This document shows positions 16,478 through 24,909 of a stretch of 64,000 bases of DNA, in pieces. Within the stretch, counting starts at the first letter, position 1, and each line of letters starts with the position of its first letter. The translations under genes and the position numbers were made by a program. The DNA comes from a virus. Where the stretch lies: positions 36,768-100,767 of the IMG/VR virus record IMGVR_UViG_3300042386_000659; one strand, written 5' to 3'. The notes below the pieces were generated by a model. The model was not told the DNA's origin and made no database searches. It saw nothing but the letters and a program-made list of their open reading frames with translations.

Positions 16478-18250
16478 TTAAAAATTATATTTAAGGTTTA
16501 AATTAATACTTCTTGTTGGTAAATCAACTGACGATCCCCAGACTCTACTAGCATCATTAAATAAGTTATAAAACAACATTGTGTATTCTAAATTTTTATA
16601 CTTTGTGGTGTATCCAACGTTCACCAATCTCACACCTTTATTGTGTAAAAATTGTCGAACATCATTTCTATCTGCAAATGATAAAGATTGATCAATTGGT
16701 TGATATCTACCTTCCACCCATAGCTTATTATAATTTAGTTTGATGTAGCCAAAATATGGTACTGTTTTATCAACTGGTTCTGTTGTTCCTGTTAATCTTT
16801 TAACACCATAAACATATTCTGCTCTAGCATTCACACCTAGTTTAGTTCCAAACAAACTATCATTAAAATAACCTAACGTTGCGCCATTTACTGAGACACC
16901 ACCAATGTTATCGGTCCTAAATACGTTTGTCGATAGTACGGTTACATTAAATGCATCATCTAATTCTTTGAAGTAAACATCAAAATATAAATTACTTCTT
17001 TTATAACCAAATCGATATGTTTGACCTCTCTCTTGTATTAAATCCGGGTTTGGTAATTGTGTACCTCTACCATTTGTCATTGCTTGTTTAATCATCAAAT
17101 AACTTGGTGCGTTTAAGCTATTGTCATAACTTGCAAATAGACCTTTGTATCCAACAATTGCTGAATATTCAAAACCATTAAATGGATCAATATCAGTTAT
17201 TTGAACATTCTTTAATCCTAAACTTGTGTAAACTTTTACTTTATAAATTTCATTAATCCAACGAATACCATGCTTTGTTGTTTTATAATCATCGTTTGAT
17301 ACCCCGCCAACTAAACCATTTTCATATCTTATTTTTTCGATTGTGTTTGTTGAATATATACTAAATGAATGTGGTAATTGATATTCAAGATTTGCGGTAT
17401 ATGCGTCTAGGTGACTAGCAACTTTTTTTGTCCCATCTAAAATATCTTCCGCACTATTTTGATATGCAAGATTTACACGTAGTCTGTTTAAATTCATCTC
17501 ATGATTAACAAACAAATATCTTTGTAGTTCCCACGTATAAACCGCCGGTCTTTGATAACCAGAACTTCTGAAACCACCGTTCCATCTATCTGTTCTTTCT
17601 AAATCATTTGATTGTGAAAAAATTAAAGTTGTTTTTTGTGTTGAAGACCAGTTGGCTTCAGACACCAATGCTTTTTGGTTGTAAGCACTGTGTTGAAATG
17701 TACTATCTGGAGATATAACATTACCATAATCGATGTTGTTAAAACCAATACCAAATTTCTTACCTTTATAAGATGCTGATTGGCTAAATCCATCCGTACC
17801 ACCCACATAATTTAATCCAACATGTGATGATTGTACACCAACCTTTCTTTCGATTGTTCCACCAATATTACCACCATCTGTAATAGAAATTAACTTTGTA
17901 AATTCTAGTGGAACCCATCCAAAATATTGATTTGGTCCAGTTCTAAATAAACCGTTATTAACCCTAATACCATTAATTGATTGGTCAACTTGATTACCAG
18001 TAAACGCACCAACATATGGACTTAATTGTCCCGGACTTGTTTCTTGAATGCGTGCAGAGTTCAAATATACTTTCGGATTTTTTATTACTTGTTGCACCTG
18101 ATAGTTGGTGCCACCAACAACAACAACTTCTTTTAATTCTATTGAAGCTGTGTCTTTTTGAGTTGTACTGTTACCTTTTTGTCCAAATGACATAGTGGTA
18201 GTAAACAATAGTGCTAACATTAGCGATAGCATTGTGATTGTTTTTCTCAT
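16478..18250 (-). CDS. TonB-dependent outer-membrane receptor
   Basis: The 590-residue protein starts at the ATG at 18250; a longer reading to 18367 runs through the tRNA and is not real. It has a signal peptide (MRKTITMLSLMLALLF, with cleavage probably after SFG near residue 23) and the TonB-box-like ELKEVVVVG at residues 38-46. A plug domain follows, with INGIRVNNGLFRTGPNQY, then a long barrel-like series of aromatic strands ending in NLNLKYNF, with terminal Phe. It is somewhat shorter than typical TonB receptors and lacks a carboxypeptidase-like N-terminal extension. It suggests nutrient or metal uptake at the outer membrane, or receptor masking. Confidence 0.88.
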   Translation of the reverse strand: MRKTITMLSLMLALLFTTTMSFGQKGNSTTQKDTASIELKEVVVVGGTNYQVQQVIKNPKVYLNSARIQETSPGQLSPYVGAFTGNQVDQSINGIRVNNGLFRTGPNQYFGWVPLEFTKLISITDGGNIGGTIERKVGVQSSHVGLNYVGGTDGFSQSASYKGKKFGIGFNNIDYGNVISPDSTFQHSAYNQKALVSEANWSSTQKTTLIFSQSNDLERTDRWNGGFRSSGYQRPAVYTWELQRYLFVNHEMNLNRLRVNLAYQNSAEDILDGTKKVASHLDAYTANLEYQLPHSFSIYSTNTIEKIRYENGLVGGVSNDDYKTTKHGIRWINEIYKVKVYTSLGLKNVQITDIDPFNGFEYSAIVGYKGLFASYDNSLNAPSYLMIKQAMTNGRGTQLPNPDLIQERGQTYRFGYKRSNLYFDVYFKELDDAFNVTVLSTNVFRTDNIGGVSVNGATLGYFNDSLFGTKLGVNARAEYVYGVKRLTGTTEPVDKTVPYFGYIKLNYNKLWVEGRYQPIDQSLSFADRNDVRQFLHNKGVRLVNVGYTTKYKNLEYTMLFYNLFNDASRVWGSSVDLPTRSINLNLKYNF

Positions 18251-18283
18251 TTTGTTTTTGTTTAAGAAAAGTTTATAAAATTG

Positions 18284-18373
18284 CGGGGAGGAAGAGATTC
18301 GGACTCTCGATTGAATGTTAAGTCCAATAGCAGCTTCGGAGGCTGTCGGTTTAAACCACTCACCCACCTCCCC
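18284..18373 (-). tRNA. Class II tRNA, Ser-type body, anticodon CCG
   Basis: The minus strand folds as a 90-base class II tRNA. The acceptor is GGGGAGG with CCTCCCC, the discriminator is G73 (a Ser identity base), the D arm includes GTGAGTGGTTTAAACC, and the variable arm is long: ATTGGA pairs with TTCAAT around CTTAACA. The T arm is GAGAG/CTCTT. The anticodon loop CTCCGAA sits between CAGC and GCTG, giving CCG (18337-18339), which reads CGG (Arg). The T loop is TCCGAAT, so the nearly universal U55 is C, and pair 27-43 is A-C. CCA is not encoded. It may be degenerate or have a special role. Confidence 0.82.
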
Positions 18374-18416
18374 TTACAATATATTATAATATAAACAAAA
18401 AATATCAGATAATCAA

Positions 18417-19082
18417 CTACCTCTCAATTAAAAATATTCCAAGACCATTCCAAAAATCATTACTATCTTCGCCGGATGTGTATAATTGTATTGAGTGTTT
18501 TATAAATAAGTTATTATCCTCAACAAATTTTTCAAACGACCCATTATCCCAATTCCAGTCATCCATAATAAGAATTGTTTCATTGGAAAATATCGGTAAC
18601 ATATTTGTTAACGCAACGTACTGGTCATGAAATTTTGTTTCTCCATCATAAAAAATGATATCAACATTTGGTAATGTTTTGAAATCGAAAGTTTGATAGT
18701 CTGTTTTATAAACCGATGTCTTATCCACATTACCAAACCTTTTAACATTGCTTATAAATTCTTCTTGTGGTAATATATCAATATTATGTTTATAATAGTT
18801 GCCAATTTTTTGACTAACTCCCTTAGGTGTTAGATTTGGTGACATAAAGTTATCAACACCTATTGAGTGGATGTCATTACCATAGATAGCAGAACAAAAA
18901 GTAGCTCCTCGAAAAACACCAATCTCAAGATATGTTGCACCATCAATATTACAAATGTTATTTAAAAAACATCTAACTTTATTACTGGTTATCCCATGAA
19001 TATCTAAAATATCTTGAGTTAGTTTTGATACCTCAAGTTTACCCCATTCAATCGAGTCATCAATATGTTTAATTAAGTCCAT
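18417..19082 (-). CDS. SAM-dependent methyltransferase (Methyltransf_24-like)
   Basis: Start ATG 19082 (MDLIKHIDDSIEW) is chosen over 19106, which lies inside the previous gene. The 221-residue protein shows motif I as YLEIGVFRGATFCSAI, a VDIIFYDGETKFHDQYVALTN stretch carrying DGxxxxH, and ILIMDDWNWDNG. This is the same family as the methyltransferase at 5694 and is often found in natural product and sugar pathways. It overlaps the preceding gene by 14 bases. A stretch between it and the tRNA has no gene. Confidence 0.8.
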   Translation of the reverse strand: MDLIKHIDDSIEWGKLEVSKLTQDILDIHGITSNKVRCFLNNICNIDGATYLEIGVFRGATFCSAIYGNDIHSIGVDNFMSPNLTPKGVSQKIGNYYKHNIDILPQEEFISNVKRFGNVDKTSVYKTDYQTFDFKTLPNVDIIFYDGETKFHDQYVALTNMLPIFSNETILIMDDWNWDNGSFEKFVEDNNLFIKHSIQLYTSGEDSNDFWNGLGIFLIER

Positions 19083-20109
19083 GCGATTTCTTTTTATGGT
19101 CAGCAACGATGTCGCAATAATTACAATCCCAACATTGGAATTTACATTTCTTTATTTTATTTCTCCATCCCTTCAATTCATCATATGGTATACCGTCCAA
19201 ATATGTTTCAGAGGTCTTGGAGAGTACTTCACTATTTGCAACATAGGAGTCAACAATTTCAATTGTTTCATCTAATCTATTAAAACTATCTCTACCGTGC
19301 ATTTTGAATACGTCAATGTACTCCAATAATTCATCAAACTCTTCTTTAAATGGTGGTATTGTGGCCGCTTTAAAAAAGAATGCATTGATTTCTTTTTCCC
19401 ATTTGTATTCACATGTTACTTTGGATATCTCATGATGAAAATATGGTAGTTCATTAGGTTGTCTAAGGTTGTTATATGAATAGTGTTCATCCATAACTGG
19501 ACATCTACCTAAACAACCTTCATTAACAAGTAATGATAGTTTTACATATCTACCTTTCTCTTCTTGATATTTTAATTGTGCTTTCTTAATGTTTTTTAAT
19601 TCTTCAACATCTCTCATTAAAATTCTATCGAGATTAATATAATCAAATCCTTGATCTGCATTATACCAAAAGTCTTGTCCTGTTGCAACTTTTCTTAATA
19701 TGGTATTTTTAATTTCCATCTCAGGAAAATGTTTCTTCAATCCCATTGCAACCCAATGACCATGTGGAATAGTTATACACCTTAAACCCTTTTCATATAA
19801 TGGTTTTAAATTGTCAACAAACAATTTGTAATTTTCGTACTTGGGTGAAACATTAATATTATTGAATGTGGCGCTTATTTTAATACCTAACGCCTTTTGT
19901 ATTATCATTGCGTTTTCAAATATAACATCTCTGTCTTCTTCTCTAAACACCGCACCCATCGCATCCTGAGTGAATGGTGGTATTCTACACGTAAAATAAA
20001 TGTCATAAATCCAATCTTTATTTCTTTCTAAGAATGGGTAAAATTTATTTACGAACATATCCTCCGTTAACATCGGATTAAACGGTATTGAAAATATTTT
20101 ATTTGTCAT
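19069..20109 (-). CDS. U32-like/TIM-barrel protein with Cys clusters
   Basis: Starting at 20109 gives MTNKIFSIPFN; the ORF could reach 20136. The 346-residue protein alternates strands and helices like a TIM barrel and ends in a Cys cluster (CKFQCWDCNYC), with another set in NEGCLGRCPVMDEHY at about residue 205. This recalls the U32 peptidase/UbiU family, whose members bind an iron-sulfur cluster, but the match is by pattern only. The start overlaps the upstream radical SAM gene by 4 bases, so they likely act together. Confidence 0.5.
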   Translation of the reverse strand: MTNKIFSIPFNPMLTEDMFVNKFYPFLERNKDWIYDIYFTCRIPPFTQDAMGAVFREEDRDVIFENAMIIQKALGIKISATFNNINVSPKYENYKLFVDNLKPLYEKGLRCITIPHGHWVAMGLKKHFPEMEIKNTILRKVATGQDFWYNADQGFDYINLDRILMRDVEELKNIKKAQLKYQEEKGRYVKLSLLVNEGCLGRCPVMDEHYSYNNLRQPNELPYFHHEISKVTCEYKWEKEINAFFFKAATIPPFKEEFDELLEYIDVFKMHGRDSFNRLDETIEIVDSYVANSEVLSKTSETYLDGIPYDELKGWRNKIKKCKFQCWDCNYCDIVADHKKKSHGLN

Positions 20110-21107
20110 TTGGTTCCTTCTAAACAACCGCCACAAATTCCATTACATTCTGTCTTGTAAAAAACACAATCTAAACATCCTTGCGGTATTGAATAATTTT
20201 TATGGTTTTCTATATAAAGTTTATCGAATTCTTCTCTAAGACCTAATATACCATTTTCTCCTGATATTTCCAAAACATTATTAATCTTTACTTTATCTTC
20301 TAATGGATAACAATGAATAGAACTACCATCTGGAAATATGTCTAATGGCATAAACCCACAAATTGTTTCATACTCGGGGATTTTAAATGTAGCAAAATTT
20401 AATGAGTTTTCCATTACCGCACCTTTTGTTTTACCCTCCCAAAGACATGGTGGAACTTGACAATCTGATGTTATTTTAATCTCATTATAACGTCCAAATT
20501 TAAGTATTTTGGTCATCTCAACACCCATCTCTTTATTGTTGATAAGATACGTTCCAGTAAGATCTAAACCTAGTCTTATGGCGTTTATGTTACCATCTAA
20601 CTCGTGGTATAACCATTTGATGTAATCATAAAAATTTCTATCTTTCCAATCACTTGACATTGTTAATGCCAAATATAATCTTGGGTGGTTATCGAATCCC
20701 CATGTGTTAGCATAAGCCTTATAGATTTCCAAATAGTTCTTTTTAAAAACAACCATTCGGTTTTTCTCATTAAGTTCTGCGGCGTTAGGGAAAGTCCATC
20801 TAATGTTTTTAATATTATCTACAATATAATCTCTAGTTGTTTTACCAAAAAGAAAATTACTAACAAGATTTACTTTATAACCCCTGGAAAAGATATAATC
20901 CATTATTCCAATAAAATTAGAATGTTGTGTTGGTTCACCTCCAAGTATCGTGATTTCTTCGTTGTTATTATTTAGACGATAATGGTCGATAATTTTATCA
21001 ACCATTTCTATATCCATTTCTCCGAGTGTGTGTTTTAGTCTTGCGTCTTCTTTTGTGAAACAAAATGAACAACCTTTTGCGCACGTCCCGTTAATAGCTA
21101 AATTCAT
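20106..21107 (-). CDS. Radical SAM protein with SPASM-like C-terminus
   Basis: The 333-residue protein has the radical SAM cluster motif CAKGCSFC (CxxxCxxC) at residues 9-16, the SAM-binding ILGGEPTQH and a C-terminal Cys-rich tail CLDCVFYKTECNGICGGC. Such tails bind auxiliary Fe-S clusters in the SPASM family, which often modify peptides (anaerobic sulfatase maturases, RiPP enzymes). Substrate unknown. It sits directly beside the U32-like gene and the methyltransferase. Confidence 0.85.
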   Translation of the reverse strand: MNLAINGTCAKGCSFCFTKEDARLKHTLGEMDIEMVDKIIDHYRLNNNNEEITILGGEPTQHSNFIGIMDYIFSRGYKVNLVSNFLFGKTTRDYIVDNIKNIRWTFPNAAELNEKNRMVVFKKNYLEIYKAYANTWGFDNHPRLYLALTMSSDWKDRNFYDYIKWLYHELDGNINAIRLGLDLTGTYLINNKEMGVEMTKILKFGRYNEIKITSDCQVPPCLWEGKTKGAVMENSLNFATFKIPEYETICGFMPLDIFPDGSSIHCYPLEDKVKINNVLEISGENGILGLREEFDKLYIENHKNYSIPQGCLDCVFYKTECNGICGGCLEGTK

Positions 21108-21847
21108 TAAAAATCCATTTTCAATGTGAGAGGTGTTGTTGGAATGTTTTCATCTTCCCTTTGTTGTTTGCTCAATGCAACACCAAATTTTTCGTGCTTA
21201 AGTCTGTGGCAATCTGCGATGTTTACACACGCCTTAATTCTTTCTTCTAATAGTTGTTGCTCTAATAATAGATTAGCCAGTTTAGTATTATACGCTGTTA
21301 CATTATTAATGATTTTTTGTACAAATACTGATTTTTCAATATTTCTACCAGCACATAAAATATCAATGATTGGTGTTTGATAATCTTCATCAGCAGTCCA
21401 ACCAAACGCTTCTCTTTTTTGCTCTTCCCAAGTGTCTTTCTCCAATATAGAAGCATCAACCATAAGCTCTTTGTATCTTTCAGAAAATCTATCTGCAACT
21501 ACTTTTCTCATCGCGGCTTTATTAAATGCGACGCCGGCCGCTTTGTCTTCGTCAGTAAGAAAATGTTTTACTTTTTCCGCTTCTGTTTCACTGGATTCTG
21601 CCAACTGTGGAATTTCATCCATGATATTTGAATTTGTTCTAACACTAATATAATCTTTATATATGTCAGCAAAAACAAATCCTTTAGCAACCTCTTCTGG
21701 TATAACTATTGCACCAAGTTTATTCAATTCAACTCTCATGTCGTTATACTCATCAGCTATTCTACCATAATTGTAATTTAAATACATTCCAACTACATGT
21801 ATATAACCTGGAACATTACCTTGTACTTTAAAAAGAATATGTGTCAT
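21107..21847 (-). CDS. Hypothetical phage protein, likely structural
   Basis: The 246-residue protein has no recognised family. It begins THILFKVQGNVPGYIHVVGMYLNYN and is mostly helical from the middle on (ILEKDTWEEQKREAF, VTAYNTKLANLLLEQQLLEERI), ending with TPLTLKMDF. The position, one base from the preceding coding gene and next to the fibre genes, suggests a tail-associated or chaperone role. No enzyme motif is seen. Confidence 0.6.
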   Translation of the reverse strand: MTHILFKVQGNVPGYIHVVGMYLNYNYGRIADEYNDMRVELNKLGAIVIPEEVAKGFVFADIYKDYISVRTNSNIMDEIPQLAESSETEAEKVKHFLTDEDKAAGVAFNKAAMRKVVADRFSERYKELMVDASILEKDTWEEQKREAFGWTADEDYQTPIIDILCAGRNIEKSVFVQKIINNVTAYNTKLANLLLEQQLLEERIKACVNIADCHRLKHEKFGVALSKQQREDENIPTTPLTLKMDF

Positions 21848-22611
21848 TATAATAATTTTTCTGTTTCTATTTTATTTGGTTCTGTTAATTTCAATTGATT
21901 CTTTAACGACTCTTCAATTGAGAAATTATCTGTTGTAGCTTGTGACATTAATTGATTTATATTTTTATCAATAGAAATCGTGTATGCTGAAGCCAAAGTT
22001 AAAACTTGTTTTTGTTGTTCAGGGTCCATCATAAGAATTGAATCTAAGTTACCTGTACCAATTCTACCATATGAAATCATATCCAACATTGCTTGTTTAG
22101 CCATACGAACAGTCCAATATTCGTGCTCATATTTTTCTTCCAATTCTGGATTACCAAAAACATCAATTAATTTGGTACCATCGGGTAAGGTGGCATCATC
22201 TGATTCCAAATATTCCTTAATTAAATCAATAAACCCCTGTCTTTCTCTATACGCATCTTTAAGATTTCTATTAAATTTTCTTAAATCAATACGTTTATCT
22301 GCAATGGTTAAATCAACCATTTCTTTTCTTTTGGTGTCGGTAATAAATTCTTTACTTTCTTCGTCCATTTGAATTTCAAGTTCGGCCTTTCTTACTGTAT
22401 ATTCCAAATGTTCAACAGCATCTTCTCTACCTCTTAATTCCAATAACCATTGTTTTAATCTCGCATATGGAGTTATTTGTGCACCCCCAACGAAATTATA
22501 TGCCTTATATTTCGGTAATGCAAATGACATGCTTTCAGATATTTGCATTAGTTTTTCATCAAATGGGTTATTGATAAAATTAGACCTGTCGTATTTGTAA
22601 CCTTGTTCCAT
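21847..22611 (-). CDS. Conserved phage protein, coiled-coil rich
   Basis: The 254-residue protein begins MEQGYKYDRSNFINNPFDEKL and has the stretch YNFVGGAQITPYARLKQWLLELRGRE. A helical and charged region follows (about residues 85-140). I believe related proteins sit beside fibre genes in T4-like aquatic phages, but I cannot name a family. No motif suggests an enzyme. It starts 50 bases downstream of the third fibre gene (22662) and stops directly against the next gene, so these probably share a transcript. Confidence 0.55.
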   Translation of the reverse strand: MEQGYKYDRSNFINNPFDEKLMQISESMSFALPKYKAYNFVGGAQITPYARLKQWLLELRGREDAVEHLEYTVRKAELEIQMDEESKEFITDTKRKEMVDLTIADKRIDLRKFNRNLKDAYRERQGFIDLIKEYLESDDATLPDGTKLIDVFGNPELEEKYEHEYWTVRMAKQAMLDMISYGRIGTGNLDSILMMDPEQQKQVLTLASAYTISIDKNINQLMSQATTDNFSIEESLKNQLKLTEPNKIETEKLL

Positions 22612-22661
22612 AATTAATTGTTTTTATACAATATAGTGAAAAATATTCATAAAGTCAAATG

Positions 22662-23771
22662 TTATCTCCAACCACAATGTCCGGATGATGTTCCGGCATT
22701 TACCACTGGAGCTAATCCGGTAACCGCATTTGATCCAGTGTCGGTTGCATATATTAATTGCCAACTAGTGTTATTTTGACCCGTTCCATCGTAATTACCT
22801 AACATATACTGCCAATCTTGTCCTAATGCTAAGTTTTCTTCTCCACAGTTTTGGTGTGGTTTAGCTACGTTACCAAGATTCGTATCTGTGGAGTTACTCC
22901 ACCTTCTTAGGTTATAACCACCATTATATGATCCCTCGTTACCGCAATATCCCTTACCGACTTTAGATGGTACACCTTTTTGTTGTGCGTGTGCGCCCCA
23001 TTGTGTTGAGGAACTTGGTGTTTCATTTGAAAAATTAAATTTTATACCCGCAGATGTTGTCCACGCATATCCAAAACTTTCATCATAAAATGCACCGGCA
23101 CCATCGTTACCGCTTATTGACGTTACACCAAATCCACTTACATAACTTTCGTTAGATAGGTTAAATTTTTCAATTGTTGTTGATCCACCCGAAATTAAAT
23201 AGGCAAACTCCGTTTCTTTTTGCATAGTTGCAACGTCACTTCTAGCAATACCTGTGTTAAATTTAGCTTGATGAGCATAGTTTGTATCATTAAACATATT
23301 GATTGCCGATGTCCGAGTTCCATGAATACTATCCGGCCCTTTCCATGCTCCATCGTCATTTACTGACCAAATAAACAATATTGTTTTATTACATGCTCCC
23401 GATGTATAAGATACTGGATAATCTAATAATTCACCAACGTGAGTTGTTTGACTTGTTGAGTTGGTTGTTTTATGAACGTTTCTCCAAGGTGATGAATCTT
23501 TATATCCACCAGCCAAATAGGTATATGATAAAACTTGTCTATATTTAAATGCTATTGGAATGGTTTCTTGTGCCGCAATTCTCTCCCATCCGTTATCAAT
23601 ATTTGATACTCCAGTATATAACATTAAGAAACTACCACTAGTGGATTCTTCCAAATATAAAGAACCAGATAATGGTGAACCAGGTCTGCTTGCTCTAACA
23701 CCTCTAGGTGGTCTATTAACCACCCTATCTGATGTTAAACTACCACTAACTTCTAAATTTTCGTATATCAT
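22662..23771 (-). CDS. Tail fibre/receptor-binding protein, paralogue A
   Basis: The 369-residue protein starts MIYENLEVSGSLTSD and continues with PRGVRASRPGSPLSGSLYLEE, an N-terminal attachment motif shared with the 2033-residue fibre and the two sister genes. The C-terminal part is a receptor-binding-like domain with RRWSNSTDTNLGNVAKPHQNCGEEN, ending GTSSGHCGWR. The sister copies have the same ends and differ in the middle. It could be a fibre tip or adhesin. The SG-rich N-terminus predicts a trimeric beta structure. Confidence 0.75.
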   Translation of the reverse strand: MIYENLEVSGSLTSDRVVNRPPRGVRASRPGSPLSGSLYLEESTSGSFLMLYTGVSNIDNGWERIAAQETIPIAFKYRQVLSYTYLAGGYKDSSPWRNVHKTTNSTSQTTHVGELLDYPVSYTSGACNKTILFIWSVNDDGAWKGPDSIHGTRTSAINMFNDTNYAHQAKFNTGIARSDVATMQKETEFAYLISGGSTTIEKFNLSNESYVSGFGVTSISGNDGAGAFYDESFGYAWTTSAGIKFNFSNETPSSSTQWGAHAQQKGVPSKVGKGYCGNEGSYNGGYNLRRWSNSTDTNLGNVAKPHQNCGEENLALGQDWQYMLGNYDGTGQNNTSWQLIYATDTGSNAVTGLAPVVNAGTSSGHCGWR

Positions 23772-23784
23772 AATTTAATTATTT

Positions 23785-24891
23785 TTATGCTCTCCATCCA
23801 CAATGTCCAGATGATGTTCCAGCGTTTACACCGGGGTTTAATCCACTTACACTAGTTGTTCCTGTGTCTGTTGTGTAGCTAAATTTCCAACTTGTATTAT
23901 TTTGTGCTCCATCATAATTACCTAACATATATTGATGGTCTTGACCCAATGTGAAATTTTCTTCTCCGCAGTTAGGGTGCGGTTTTGAAACGTTACCAAT
24001 GTTAGTATCATTGGCGTTGCTCCATCGTCTAAGGTTGTATCCACCATTATAAGAACCTTCATTTCCAGCGTAACCTTTTCCAACTTTTGAACTAATTCCT
24101 TTTTGTTGTGAGTGTGCACCCCATTGTGTAGAAGATGCAATTGTTTCTGTTGCAAAACTCATTTTAATACCTGCCGAAGATGTCCAACCATATCCAAAGT
24201 TTTCATCAGAAAATGCAGAACCTCCATCGCCACCATCGATTGTTGATAAATGAAAACCAGTTGATATTGTTTCCGTGCTTAAATCAAATCTTTCGACGGT
24301 AGCACTACCACCAGTAAACATATATGCCACTTCTGTCTCTTTATGCATGGTTCCTAAATCACTTCTAGCAGTGGTAATATTAAACTTGGTTTGATGTGTA
24401 TATTTTGTATCATTAGCCATGTTAATTGCTGAAGTTCTAACACTATCTACACTACTAGGCCCTTTAAATGCGTTATCTGTATTAACAGACCAAACAAAAA
24501 AGATATATCTGCTACAAGCCCCTGATGTATATGATGCTGGGTAATCTAATAATTCTCCAATGTGAGTTGTCTGATCAGTAGAGTTAATTGTTTTGTGAAC
24601 ATTTTTCCAAGGGGAGGAATCTTTGTATCCACCCGCAAGAAAAGATGTGCTTATTATCTGTCTGAATTTAAATCCAACATTAGCATTTACTTGTGACGAT
24701 ACTCTAACCCAACCACTATCATTGTTACTAACACCAACATAAACCATTAAAAAACTACCACTAGTGGCTTGTTCTAAATATAAAGAACCTGTTTGTGGAC
24801 TACCTGGTCTATTTGCCCGTGACCCAACTGGTGATTTTATTACACCTTGTGCTTTTAAGGACCCACTAATTTCAATATTTTCGTGTAGCAT
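23785..24891 (-). CDS. Tail fibre/receptor-binding protein, paralogue B
   Basis: The 368-residue protein shares the architecture of its neighbours: MLHENIEISGSLKAQG, the GSRANRPGSPQTGSLYLEQ attachment motif, and the same Cys-, Trp- and Gly-rich end GHCGWRA. The NCGEENFTLGQDHQYMLGNYDG segment is nearly the same as in copies A and C. The most divergent stretch, around residues 200-240, may be the receptor-contacting region. Three head-to-tail copies suggest host-range diversification by duplication. Confidence 0.75.
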   Translation of the reverse strand: MLHENIEISGSLKAQGVIKSPVGSRANRPGSPQTGSLYLEQATSGSFLMVYVGVSNNDSGWVRVSSQVNANVGFKFRQIISTSFLAGGYKDSSPWKNVHKTINSTDQTTHIGELLDYPASYTSGACSRYIFFVWSVNTDNAFKGPSSVDSVRTSAINMANDTKYTHQTKFNITTARSDLGTMHKETEVAYMFTGGSATVERFDLSTETISTGFHLSTIDGGDGGSAFSDENFGYGWTSSAGIKMSFATETIASSTQWGAHSQQKGISSKVGKGYAGNEGSYNGGYNLRRWSNANDTNIGNVSKPHPNCGEENFTLGQDHQYMLGNYDGAQNNTSWKFSYTTDTGTTSVSGLNPGVNAGTSSGHCGWRA

Positions 24892-24909
24892 ATCTTATAA
24901 ATATAATTT

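Noticed and set aside
18251-18367. Extended N-terminus of the TonB receptor ORF (start at 18367)
   Set aside because: It runs through the tRNA gene; the signal peptide begins at 18250.
14944-18373. Window as a bacterial chromosome segment because of the TonB receptor and permease
   Set aside because: The flanking genes are phage-like on both sides in one continuous coding direction, so acquisition by the phage is the simpler reading; assembly chimera remains to be excluded.
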